From the NCBI RefSeq assembly GCF_030813435.1, contig NZ_JAUSUG010000003.1, positions 1 to 64,000 of the forward strand: a DNA stretch of 64,000 bases, in the 5' to 3' direction. Shown here one piece after another: positions 43,946-51,805 of the stretch. Both the position numbers and the translations under genes were made by a program. The stretch comes from Evansella vedderi (lineage in GTDB: Bacteria; Bacillota; Bacilli; Bacillales; Salisediminibacteriaceae). The notes under the pieces are model-generated. The model was not told the DNA's origin. It did no database searches and worked only from the letters and a program-made list of their open reading frames with translations. Every line of letters starts with the position of its first letter. Positions within the stretch are counted from its first letter, which is position 1.

Positions 43946-43985
43946 AAAGGGAGAACGATTTCCATCCGTCGCTCTCCCTTTTTGT
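43946..43985 (+). terminator. Terminator after malic enzyme gene
   Basis: AAAGGGAGAACGA pairs with TCGCTCTCCCTTT (one G-U-type mismatch), then TTTT. Confidence 0.75.
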
Positions 43986-44083
43986 TCTAATCATTACAAC
44001 GTAATTTGCAAAAGTGGATATTTCACAATGCTGAATGATAAGCTATTGGAAGTAAAATAATTATTATAGATTAGGAGAATACA

Positions 44084-44239
44084 ATGTTTAATGTTAATCA
44101 TATTGACCATGTTGTCATTACAGTTAGCAACTTAGAAGAGTCCATAACTTGGTATGAGAATGTTTTAGGACTAAATAGACAATATCAAGATGAATGGGAA
44201 GGTCCACCAATATTGAGAGATTTTAGTATGCGTTCATAA
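44084..44239 (+). pseudogene. VOC/glyoxalase gene truncated to 51 codons
   Basis: NHIDHVVITVSNLEESITWY and ENVLGLNRQYQDEWEG are the first beta-alpha-beta unit of a vicinal oxygen chelate protein, with the first metal His. A good TAGGAG RBS precedes the ATG. After about 45 residues the frame enters the 3' end of the opposite-strand acetyltransferase gene and stops. VOC proteins are normally 120-150 residues, so the gene was cut by a rearrangement at about 44222. Confidence 0.75.
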
Positions 44240-45011
44240 CCCACTTTCCTATATCTACAAATCCTAATTTTTTATAGATTGTGCCTGCATCCGGGTTATC
44301 ATAAAATAGGCAAAGGTACTTCCCCTCTTCTAATAATTCAGCGCATAATTTCATCATACAGGCGCTCGCATATCCCCGCTTCTTGTATCCGTCCAAGGTG
44401 CAAACGCCGATAACCATGGCTGACATGCTGTTTTCAGCAGTGCTCATCGCCGTTGACACCATCTCTCCATCCTGTTCTATATAATAGCAGCGGGCGATTC
44501 CCTCTTCCATGTTCCGAGCAATACCCTCTCCTTGATCATCTCTTGTTTCAAATTCAGGAATTTGTGCATATAACTTTACCAGTCGTGGGACGTCATTTAC
44601 AGTAGCTTTCTCTATCTCTACAGGAGGCACCTCCAGCTCTTGAAGGGACTCACATTTTGCATAATACAATTCCCTTGTTTTTGCTGGTTTCCTCTGCAAA
44701 TGTTTCATTAGTTTGTTCACAGTAGCGGATATGCCAGAGATCATCTTATTTGGTCTATTGTCTTGATCAATTATATCTGCAATACTAGCAGCATCAAATT
44801 TTCCTGGGGCATACACAATATAGTTTTCTCGGTATCGAAGAACAACCGCTCTATACTGACCTTCTTCGTTAAAATCACCCCATACATCTTGAAAATCCTC
44901 TTCAAAACCAAATGCCTCAACGTCTCCGATAATAAAAAGGTTTTCCGCAGGTTTCTCCTTTACAAATGCCATCAATTGTTCTCTATCTTTTTCCCTTAAC
45001 TGATGTATCAC
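44223..45011 (-). CDS. GNAT family N-acetyltransferase, two-domain
   Basis: 262 residues. The N-terminal half (LMAFVKEKPAENLFIIGDVE) is a GNAT-like domain without a clear acetyl-CoA motif; the C-terminal half has VIGVCTLDGYKKRGYASACM, the motif A loop, and FYDNPDAGTIYKKLGFVDIG. This two-domain architecture is common in bacilli. GTG start with GGGGGAGTAGAA. Its 3' end overlaps the truncated VOC frame by 17 bp. Confidence 0.85.
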   Translation of the reverse strand: MIHQLREKDREQLMAFVKEKPAENLFIIGDVEAFGFEEDFQDVWGDFNEEGQYRAVVLRYRENYIVYAPGKFDAASIADIIDQDNRPNKMISGISATVNKLMKHLQRKPAKTRELYYAKCESLQELEVPPVEIEKATVNDVPRLVKLYAQIPEFETRDDQGEGIARNMEEGIARCYYIEQDGEMVSTAMSTAENSMSAMVIGVCTLDGYKKRGYASACMMKLCAELLEEGKYLCLFYDNPDAGTIYKKLGFVDIGKWVMNAY

Positions 45012-45287
45012 TTCTACTCCCCCTAAACCTTGTTTTTCTTATGGATTAAATGCCGACCGTCCTAATGCAATCAGGTACCATTCTCCGTCTGAGCATTTAG
45101 AAAAATATCTACATTCATCTTAACATTAATTTCCTTTAATTGGCTATTACGAAAAAAATAAAGTGAGACAAGACAAATACTTTTTTCTGTAAAAATCTGA
45201 ACTAATTGTGAACATGGTCAAAGTTACGATAAATAATGGTATTCTAATAGTGTTAATGAGAATACACATAAAAGGAGCCTCCTGAAA

Positions 45288-45785
45288 ATGATTAAAAATA
45301 ATCAGGTCTTTTACTTTTCCCTTGGATTTTTTATTATTGTTTTAAGTCCCATTGGTTTTTATTTATTGACTTTACCAAACTTTGAAAATGAAATCACTGC
45401 TTCTAATGAATTATTCACTTATGGTGTAGAATACACCTCGGTGGAGGAGGATGTCATTACCTTTCGGGGGTTTATTGAGAATCACGGAGAAGAGCCGATT
45501 ATTCTTTATCATAAAAGCTTAGTGGGACCCATTACTGTGATAGATGATAATGGGGAGACATTATACGACGCTGTTTCCTATACAACCGGTACATTAGATG
45601 CACATGTTTCTTCTGAAGTAAAACCAGGAGAAAGACATCATTCAGAAATTCATACGGAAGTAACCTTCCCAGTAAGTGCCGAGAAAATCATCGCAACCTA
45701 TAATGACTATGCGGTCACTAGGAGTAATCAGCACGAAAGGGTTAACGCCGGAGTGCTTATCATTGATATATCAGAGATAAAGTAA
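45288..45785 (+). CDS. Membrane-anchored extracellular beta-rich protein
   Basis: 165 residues: one N-terminal helix (about 7-25, FYFSLGFFIIVLSPIGFYLL) and an extracytoplasmic domain of alternating strands (FRGFIENHGEEPIILYHKSL) that looks like an immunoglobulin-like fold of the DUF4352/BsuPI kind. Function unknown. RBS AAAGGAGCCTCCTGAAA, itself a small palindrome. Ends at a strong bidirectional terminator. Confidence 0.6.
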   Translation: MIKNNQVFYFSLGFFIIVLSPIGFYLLTLPNFENEITASNELFTYGVEYTSVEEDVITFRGFIENHGEEPIILYHKSLVGPITVIDDNGETLYDAVSYTTGTLDAHVSSEVKPGERHHSEIHTEVTFPVSAEKIIATYNDYAVTRSNQHERVNAGVLIIDISEIK

Positions 45786-45829
45786 GGGATGGTACCTAGC
45801 TTCATCACTCGAAGTTAGGTACCGTCCCT
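45785..45829. terminator. Bidirectional terminator
   Basis: AGGGATGGTACCTAGCTTC and GAAGTTAGGTACCGTCCCT form a 19-bp stem with two wobble or mismatched pairs; it separates two convergent genes and reaches the minus-strand stop codon at 45830. Confidence 0.75.
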
Positions 45830-46027
45830 CTAATCTGTTAAACGATTTATTTCGTCTATTAATTGCCGTGAGCGTTTGGCATTTCCTTCTGCAAATTCTC
45901 GAAGCCTAAGCTTCAATTCGTCGTTATGGTGAACCCGTTCCGCTGCTATTAAGTATGTACGCATCATTTCTTCCTCATGATCTAGTGAAGATTGCAGTAG
46001 CTGCTGCAACTCATCATTTTTACCCAT
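45830..46027 (-). CDS. Small helical ferritin-like protein
   Basis: 65 residues, two helices: DELQQLLQSSLDHEEEMMRT with an E-x-x-x-E/H pattern, and ELKLRLREFAEGNAKRSRQL. It resembles half of a ferritin-like or DUF2383-type bundle and could dimerise. RBS GAGGTGATGGATAA upstream. Lies divergent from the hemerythrin-like gene, which supports a metal-related role only weakly. Confidence 0.5.
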   Translation of the reverse strand: MGKNDELQQLLQSSLDHEEEMMRTYLIAAERVHHNDELKLRLREFAEGNAKRSRQLIDEINRLTD

Positions 46028-46079
46028 TTATCCATCACCTCGTCATTACATTTTCCTTTTTAGAAGTAATTCATTCATT

Positions 46080-46095
46080 TGTGATTAGTATCACT
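46080..46095 (+). promoter_or_regulatory. FNR-like box upstream of the hemerythrin gene
   Basis: TGTGATTAGTATCACT matches the Bacillus FNR site TGTGA-N6-TCACA with one difference. It lies 75 bp upstream of the start codon, a usual position for activation. Confidence 0.55.
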
Positions 46096-46169
46096 AACAA
46101 AACAATACTTATTAGTTAAACTTAATTATATAGTAACTAATTAAAAGTTCTAAATAGGAGGAATAGCTG

Positions 46170-46730
46170 ATGAATCAACATTCACCTTGTGCTGGCGGTT
46201 TTGGAGATCTGGGGGAGATTGATTTTTGTGCCCCTTTGCAACAATTATTTGACGAACACCCACCACTATTAGCGAAGATGGCTGAGTTTAAAAATATGGT
46301 ACAAGCCTTTGAAGCAAATGACTCTTACACGAATTGGAATGAAGCAGTCGAACAACTACATGAGAAGTTGGAAATATTCGTTGCGGAGTTAGAACCACAT
46401 GCTGACCGTGAGGAAGATATCCTATTCGAAATGATGGTAAAGTACATTGGCAGGGAAAGCGGACCTATTGCAGTGATGGAACACGAACATAATACGGCTA
46501 AACTTCACCTAAAGTATTTCTTTGAAAAAGTGGCAAGTACTAAATCCACTAATGAAACATTGACTAGGGAAAAAGCATTGGAGGTTTTTCAGCATCTGAA
46601 AATTGTCTATGCTACCTTGACGGATCATTTTATGAAAGAAGAACAAGTGTTGTTTCCAATGGCTGAGAAAATGTTATCGGATGAAGAAAAAGAAGAACTA
46701 GCAGTAAAATATAAGGAAATGTCCAATTGA
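46170..46730 (+). CDS. Hemerythrin-like (HHE) protein
   Basis: 186 residues. Iron-ligand pattern of the hemerythrin cation-binding domain: His in LFDEHPPL, HADREEDILF, MEHEHNTAK and DHFMKEEQVLFPMAE. A CAGGFGDLGEIDFCAP lead with two Cys precedes the domain. Related proteins bind O2 or NO, or repair iron centres. RBS AGGAGGAATAGCTG. An FNR-like site upstream suggests induction when oxygen is low. Confidence 0.9.
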   Translation: MNQHSPCAGGFGDLGEIDFCAPLQQLFDEHPPLLAKMAEFKNMVQAFEANDSYTNWNEAVEQLHEKLEIFVAELEPHADREEDILFEMMVKYIGRESGPIAVMEHEHNTAKLHLKYFFEKVASTKSTNETLTREKALEVFQHLKIVYATLTDHFMKEEQVLFPMAEKMLSDEEKEELAVKYKEMSN

Positions 46731-47179
46731 TGAGCAAGACCACTGAAAAAGGGAAAAACGTCCTTTTTCAGTGGCCTCGGGTGGGCTTGAGGGGGTCTCA
46801 AAAGGGTATATGAAAACCATTGCTCTCTCCACAAATCTACATTCAGGTCAACTCTCACTTCCCGCATTTCTACATATTGATAAGTACTAGTAGTATGTTC
46901 CTGGTGTTGTCGTAGATAAATACCGTATTCAGGAATAGAAATAGAAGCTATCCTCGTAGGGTCATCTATATTTGTTAAATAATGCAAACTAAAATTAATA
47001 GAGTCCCACCCTTCATAAATTGGCCTTTCATGATAATGCTCTAAAAAAACAGGTTTGCTCAACTGGTTAGATTGAAAATAATACATATTCCCAACCCATA
47101 CGACCACAAGAACGAACAAACCTAAAAAAACTTTTTTGATGGGAAACAGCTCCTTCCTTTGCCATAACCGCCATTCCAA
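46625..47179 (-). CDS. Membrane-anchored hypothetical protein with doubtful 3' end
   Basis: One helix (about 15-33, KVFLGLFVLVVVWVGNMYYF) then an extracytoplasmic strand-rich domain. The last 45 codons run through the terminator at 46740 and the end of the hemerythrin gene on the other strand, and their composition (FFSGLAHQLDISLYFTASSS) is unlike the rest, so the frame was probably extended by a lost stop or a frameshift near 46800. The start is also weak: TTG without RBS, whereas GGAAGGAG precedes an ATC codon at about 47137. Confidence 0.45.
   Translation of the reverse strand: MEWRLWQRKELFPIKKVFLGLFVLVVVWVGNMYYFQSNQLSKPVFLEHYHERPIYEGWDSINFSLHYLTNIDDPTRIASISIPEYGIYLRQHQEHTTSTYQYVEMREVRVDLNVDLWREQWFSYTLLRPPQAHPRPLKKDVFPFFSGLAHQLDISLYFTASSSFSSSDNIFSAIGNNTCSSFIK
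46740..46774. terminator. Terminator after the hemerythrin gene
   Basis: CCACTGAAAAAGG pairs with CCTTTTTCAGTGG over 13 bp. Confidence 0.7.
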
Positions 47180-47311
47180 TATTTCGGGTTATAAAATACC
47201 TATTCCCATTTCCATCCAATTAGAAGACTCTTCTGTATAAAACAAATGGCTCCCCTCCAAACGTGTTCTTTTTTATTTGGTTGCTTTCTAAAAGATTGTT
47301 AATAGAAGAAT

Positions 47312-47366
47312 ATAGATTAGCTTGGTACGCTACTGGCGGACGTCTTCCCCTTCTCCAAGCCTCTCA
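47312..47366. repeat. Dispersed repeat fragment, copy E
   Basis: GCTTGGTACGCTACTGGCGG followed by CTTCTCCAAGC: both ends of the family at 5957 with the middle deleted. Confidence 0.5.
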
Positions 47367-47398
47367 AAAAGTTTACAAAAAAACGTTAATTTTTACTA

Positions 47399-48016
47399 TC
47401 AATCAAAGGCTGCTTCGTGATGATCTTTTTTTCTCACTTGAAAGCAGTATTCAATTTGTTCTTTCGTGTTTCTGTTTAAAGATAATGGGGGCAAAGCTTC
47501 TAGTTCAAAAAACTTAGCCTCTGAGGTCTCAATATTTTTTATAAAGTCCCCTTTTATGGGCTCACACTCTACAAATATTTTAAGAATCCCATATGGTAAT
47601 GGCTTCGAGTGGTGTTTTTTATAATCAAAAATAGAGATCACCCTTTTGGGCAAGACGTCAAGACCTGCTTCCTCTTTCGATTCCTTTATAATAGCATCGG
47701 CTAAAGACGTATCCATATCTGCCCAACCACCTGGTAAAGACCAACGACCATCATTCTGCTCTTTTACGAGTAGAATGGTTTCACCTTCAAAAATTGCTGC
47801 ACGAACGTCTATTTTCGGTGTTTGATACCCCGTTTCATTTGCGAACAAATCCCTTATTTTTTCATGTTCTATATCTGTATAGTTGTGAATAATGTCTATA
47901 CTTAAATCCCGAATTTGTTCAAACCTTTCCTTATCAAATTTATCCTTAGAATAAGCAAGACCTGCTTGAGCTATAGATTGCAATTTCTTCGCATATTCCA
48001 ACCACTTCGGTTCCAA
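47399..48016 (-). CDS. Nudix hydrolase with N-terminal helical domain
   Basis: 205 residues. The N-terminal 60 residues (EPKWLEYAKKLQSIAQAGLA and EQIRDLSIDIIHNY) match the Nudix_N domain; the catalytic part has VRAAIFEGETILLVKEQ and the Nudix box PGGWADMDTSLADAIIKESK followed by EEAGLDV. Members act on nucleoside diphosphate derivatives. Start is the TTG at 48016, preceded by GGAGGTGATTCCA; the frame extends to 48214 but without family similarity. Confidence 0.88.
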   Translation of the reverse strand: MEPKWLEYAKKLQSIAQAGLAYSKDKFDKERFEQIRDLSIDIIHNYTDIEHEKIRDLFANETGYQTPKIDVRAAIFEGETILLVKEQNDGRWSLPGGWADMDTSLADAIIKESKEEAGLDVLPKRVISIFDYKKHHSKPLPYGILKIFVECEPIKGDFIKNIETSEAKFFELEALPPLSLNRNTKEQIEYCFQVRKKDHHEAAFD

Positions 48017-48275
48017 TGGAATCACCTCCGGATTTTTATTTTCATGTATTTTTAATGGCTCAGAGTCATCTACATATGTACCATTCTGGATAAGACAGTT
48101 CAATTCCTTTTTATTCTGTTTTATGGTATTTCCTTCACGTAAATTTCCCAGGCAAGCGCAGAATTTGACAAAATTAGCTTTTTGTAATTCAAAAGTAATT
48201 TTCCAACTTAGCAAAACTTACAAGATTAAATTGACTTAAACAATCAAATATTATTACCCGTGGGGGTGATTAAAA

Positions 48276-48428
48276 ATGGCTAAGAACAATAACCGTAACA
48301 ACGCACGCAATAACCGCAACAATGCTGATAACAACAATTTAGATGTAAACAATGCAAATGTTGAATTTGCAAATGAAAATCGAGACAATAACGCTCAAAG
48401 AAACAATCGTAACAACCGTAATAACTAG
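48276..48428 (+). CDS. Asn-rich 50-residue protein
   Basis: MAKNNNRNNARNNRNNADNN and so on; 25 of 50 residues are Asn and most others Arg, Ala or Asp. GTGGGGGTGATTAAAA precedes the ATG and a terminator follows, so it is a real gene though short. The middle segment NVEFANENRDNNAQRNN recalls the EFA-x-E...NAQ repeats of gamma-type small acid-soluble spore proteins, which also begin MA and are N/Q-rich; this is suggestive only. Confidence 0.6.
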   Translation: MAKNNNRNNARNNRNNADNNNLDVNNANVEFANENRDNNAQRNNRNNRNN

Positions 48429-48438
48429 AACGATGGAA

Positions 48439-48475
48439 AGAGAGCCTTGAGATTTCTTAAAGCTCTCTATTTTTA
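48439..48475 (+). terminator. Terminator after Asn-rich gene
   Basis: AGAGAGCCTTGA with TTAAAGCTCTCT, then ATTTTT. Confidence 0.65.
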
Positions 48476-48547
48476 AATTTCACGCTACAGTTTAATGCAT
48501 TTAATTATAATTATTCTTAAAATCTAAACAACTCGGAGGAATCATCT

Positions 48548-48820
48548 ATGTACCAAAATCAAATTAATTTAACAAATGTGGGTGCTCAAGCACAACAAAT
48601 GCTCCAACAAATGCAGCAAATGGAGCAGCAGCATGCTCAACAGCTAAGAAATATTGCTAATCAGTTACAGCAAATTGCACAACATGAAAGTATGGCTAGC
48701 CAGCAAGCGCAACAGTTAGCAACTATGTATTCTCAAATTATTCAAGAGAATCAACGTTTAAATCAAGCACACTTGTATCAACAACCAACAATACAACAAA
48801 ACCTAAATAGATACCAATAA
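48548..48820 (+). CDS. Gln-rich coiled-coil protein
   Basis: 90 residues with about 30 Gln. AQAQQMLQQMQQMEQQHAQQ through QLQQIAQHESMASQQ has a heptad pattern, so one long helix or coiled coil is likely. RBS CTCGGAGGAATCATCT. Function unknown. Third N/Q-rich small protein of the window (with 5518-5829 and 48276-48428); all three could be spore or envelope assembly proteins. Confidence 0.6.
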   Translation: MYQNQINLTNVGAQAQQMLQQMQQMEQQHAQQLRNIANQLQQIAQHESMASQQAQQLATMYSQIIQENQRLNQAHLYQQPTIQQNLNRYQ

Positions 48821-48828
48821 ATAATATT

Positions 48829-48971
48829 GAGGCTGGGACATAACTAAAGTGTTTAATCGGAAATACGAACAATGCACTTCCTTAGCGAAGTATATTTCCG
48901 AAGCAGGTAGATTGCACCACATCTAGTTTGTTCGGATTTCTTATTAGTAAAAATACTTTTGTCCCAGCCTC
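48829..48971. repeat. 143-bp repeat with terminal inverted repeats, copy 2
   Basis: Same element as 32773-32918: GAGGCTGGGACA at one end, TGTCCCAGCCTC at the other, same orientation and nearly identical interior. Sits 8 bp after the stop of the Gln-rich gene. Confidence 0.8.
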
Positions 48972-49044
48972 AATAAGCATTACTTTAAAACTTATTTCCC
49001 TGGTAAGCGCAGGATTTGACAAAAAAGATTTATATTTTTAAATG

Positions 49045-51063
49045 TTAACCTAGTTCCTTGTCTAAGAACGCATAGAAATCTACCCACTCGTCAATTAGCT
49101 TAGAAGTTGGCTTTCCTAATCCATGGCCAGCTTTAGCCTCTAAGCGCAAAACGATTGTGGATTCTTTATCTGCTTTTTCCAATAATGTGGCAGCGAATTT
49201 CTTCGCATGAGCAGGTACTACCCTATCGTCACTTTCGGCAGTTGCGATAAGGACAGGTGGGTATTTCTCCCCTTCCTTAACGTTGTGTAATGGAGAGTAG
49301 GCATATAGAAATGGAAAGTGTTCAGGATTCTCCGCATTTCCATACTCCGGAATCCAATACCGGCCAATGGTAAACTTATGATATCGAAGCATATCAATAA
49401 CGGGTACACGACAGATAACAGCGCCAAATAAGTCAGGACGTTGTACCATACATGCTGCAACGAGTAACCCTCCGTTAGATCCTCCCATAATGGAAAGCTT
49501 CCCTTGACGAGTATATTTATTCTCGATCAGCCATTCTCCTGCTCCAATAAAATCATCAAATACATTTTGTTTATTATCAAGCATTCCGGCTTTATGCCAT
49601 TCTTCCCCGTACTCAGAGCCACCACGGAGATTAGCCACAGCGTAAATACCGCCCTTTTCTAGCCATCTTAAAATAGCTGGATTGAATGCTGGAGTTACAC
49701 TAATGTTAAACCCACCATAGCCGTATAGGATGACAGGATTTCCCCCATTTAGCTCTAAACCTTTTCGATGGGTAATAAACATTGGAACCTCGGTCCCGTC
49801 TTTAGAACGGTAAAAAGTTTGCTTCGTTTCGAATTCTGAAGTATCTATTGGAAGATTCGATTGAGCAAAAACCTCTAGCTTCTCTTCTTGAAAATCATAA
49901 TGATACACAACTGTCGGTTCTAGAAAGGAAGTAACACCAAAGTATAGATCCTTCTCATCCTTTTTCCCTGACATTTCAGTCAACGTGCCGATGATTGGCA
50001 AATTAATCTTTTTTACGTAAGATCCATCTTTGTTATAAACATGAAGCTGATGGTGGGCATCATGCAAGTAAGCAATAACAAATTGTCCGTTCACGAATTT
50101 TATTCCATCCATAACATCCACTTGCTCAGGTAAAACCTCTTTCCAGGCATCCCGTTCCGGATTCTCCAAATCAATGGCAATAATTCTTCCTCGAGGTGCA
50201 TGTAAATTTGTTTTGAAATAAAAAATGCTCCCATCATTCGTAATATAAGTGTATTGAGCATCTTGCTCGTCTAACAATCGTGTAAATGGATGTAATGAAT
50301 GTAGTTCTCTAATGTAAAAACGATTTTCCGCTGCTGTACCATAATATACATTTAAATATAAATACTTTTCATCATGAGATACGGCAGGGTGAAAGAGAAA
50401 TTCCTTATTATCAGGATGCTCATATATAAGCTTATCTTCTTCCTGTGTCGTTCCTACCTTATGAAAATAGACCTTGTTATAATTACTTTCATCTTCTTCA
50501 CTTACGGTTCCTGGCTCAGGAAAACGACTGTAATAGAATCCGGTATGATCTGGAGCCCATGAAATACCTGTAAATTTCACCCATTGAATATGATCTGATA
50601 GGTCTTCACCGCTGGAAATTTCCCTTACACGAATCTCTTGTCTGTCACTACCGTGGGTGGATGTGGCATAGGCTACATATTTCCCGTCACCACTAAAGGA
50701 ATAGTTCGTCATAGCGACTGTGCCATCTGTACTAAGGAGATTTGGATCAATGACAACCTTTTCTATTTTCCCATCTTTCCTATAGAGAACGGCTTGATTT
50801 TCCAATCCATTATTTTTTTGATAAAACAATTGATTTTCCACTTGTTTAGGAACAAAGAATTTAGGGTAATTCCAAAGCTCCGTTAATCTATTTCTATCTT
50901 CTTCTCTTTCCGTTGTAGAAAAGTACTTTTTACATTCTTCTTCGATATCTTTTCCCCAACTAATCGTCTCCTCCGAGTTTGCATCCTCTAACCAACGGTA
51001 AGGATCTGCCACCTTCGTACCGTGGAAATCCTCCATAATATCACTTTTCCTTGTTTTAAGCAT
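49045..51063 (-). CDS. Prolyl oligopeptidase family serine peptidase (S9A)
   Basis: 672 residues. N-terminal seven-bladed propeller with the typical lead HGTKVADPYRWLEDANSEET; C-terminal alpha/beta hydrolase domain with the nucleophile in MGGSNGGLL (about Ser529), Asp in ESDDRVVP (about 613) and His in KAGHGLG (about 647), plus GYGGFNIS. Cleaves short peptides after Pro inside the cell, as no signal peptide is present. ATG at 51063 with GGAGGGATTTCTT decides the start. Confidence 0.93.
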   Translation of the reverse strand: MLKTRKSDIMEDFHGTKVADPYRWLEDANSEETISWGKDIEEECKKYFSTTEREEDRNRLTELWNYPKFFVPKQVENQLFYQKNNGLENQAVLYRKDGKIEKVVIDPNLLSTDGTVAMTNYSFSGDGKYVAYATSTHGSDRQEIRVREISSGEDLSDHIQWVKFTGISWAPDHTGFYYSRFPEPGTVSEEDESNYNKVYFHKVGTTQEEDKLIYEHPDNKEFLFHPAVSHDEKYLYLNVYYGTAAENRFYIRELHSLHPFTRLLDEQDAQYTYITNDGSIFYFKTNLHAPRGRIIAIDLENPERDAWKEVLPEQVDVMDGIKFVNGQFVIAYLHDAHHQLHVYNKDGSYVKKINLPIIGTLTEMSGKKDEKDLYFGVTSFLEPTVVYHYDFQEEKLEVFAQSNLPIDTSEFETKQTFYRSKDGTEVPMFITHRKGLELNGGNPVILYGYGGFNISVTPAFNPAILRWLEKGGIYAVANLRGGSEYGEEWHKAGMLDNKQNVFDDFIGAGEWLIENKYTRQGKLSIMGGSNGGLLVAACMVQRPDLFGAVICRVPVIDMLRYHKFTIGRYWIPEYGNAENPEHFPFLYAYSPLHNVKEGEKYPPVLIATAESDDRVVPAHAKKFAATLLEKADKESTIVLRLEAKAGHGLGKPTSKLIDEWVDFYAFLDKELG

Positions 51064-51177
51064 AAGAAATCCCTCCATTTTAACAGCTTAACTTATATTT
51101 CGACATTCGAAGTATTTATCCCTTTTTTATTCAGGCTCATTTCACATAGATTGTTGTAATTCCATGACTCGAATGAG

Positions 51178-51232
51178 TGAAAGGCGGCGACTCCAGCGGG
51201 AAGCGTCCGCCTGTAACGGATTCGAGCAATAT
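51178..51232. repeat. Dispersed repeat fragment, copy D (inverted)
   Basis: GAAAGGCGGCGACTCCAGCG and GGAAGCGTCCGCCTGTAACG are the reverse complement of the ends of the family at 62572. It abuts the broken end of the dipeptidase gene. Confidence 0.55.
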
Positions 51233-51234
51233 GA

Positions 51235-51711
51235 GGAAAAAAATTAGGTATTGACCATGAAGATGAGATTACCGGACCACTAACCGTTAATCCTGCAATT
51301 TTTCATTATGATAAAGAGTCCGGTGGTTCCATCCATATAAATATTCGTTATCCTGTGACAGCAACATATGAAGCCATAGAAAAGCAACTTCACAGTGTAG
51401 TTGAACAAACCCCTTTCACATGGGGGAAAATTAGGAATAAAAATCCTCATCATGTGGACAAGGATACGCCAATGATTAAGGCCCTTCAAAAAGCTTACGA
51501 GGAAGAAATGAACGAAGAAGCTACTTTGCTATCTAGTGGCGGGAACACTTATGCTAGTCTGTTGCCAAACTGTATAGCCTACGGTGCTGTGTTCCCCGGA
51601 AAGGTCATGACCGCACATCAAAAGGATGAATATATTGAGGTGGACGATCTCTTAAAGGCAACAGCCATTTACGCTAGAGCCATTTACTATCTTGCAAATT
51701 CGGAATTCTAA
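51235..51711 (+). pseudogene. PepV-like M20 dipeptidase, C-terminal third only
   Basis: The frame encodes DHEDEITGPLTVNPAIFHYD, GGSIHINIRYPVTATYEAIE and SSGGNTYASLLPNCIAYGAV then AHQKDEYIEVDDL, matching the lid and C-terminal catalytic portion of PepV/Sapep dipeptidases (about 465 residues). The N-terminal two thirds with most zinc ligands are missing. The 5' break coincides with a dispersed repeat, so recombination between repeats may have caused the loss. Confidence 0.8.
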
Positions 51712-51717
51712 TAGTAA

Positions 51718-51762
51718 GAGGGTGCAACAAAAGGCCAAAAACCTTTTGTTGCACCCTCGTCT
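51718..51762. terminator. Strong bidirectional terminator
   Basis: GAGGGTGCAACAAAAGG and CCTTTTGTTGCACCCTC: perfect 17-bp stem. Confidence 0.85.
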
Positions 51763-51805
51763 ATTTCTTTACTTCGAAAAAAAATTAACACTAACCTTTA
51801 TATAG

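Noticed and set aside
47263-47517. 84-residue plus-strand frame
   Set aside because: Overlaps a repeat fragment and the antisense of the Nudix gene; no RBS.
48829-48971. Insertion sequence
   Set aside because: Only about 145 bp and without any reading frame; kept as MITE-like repeat instead.
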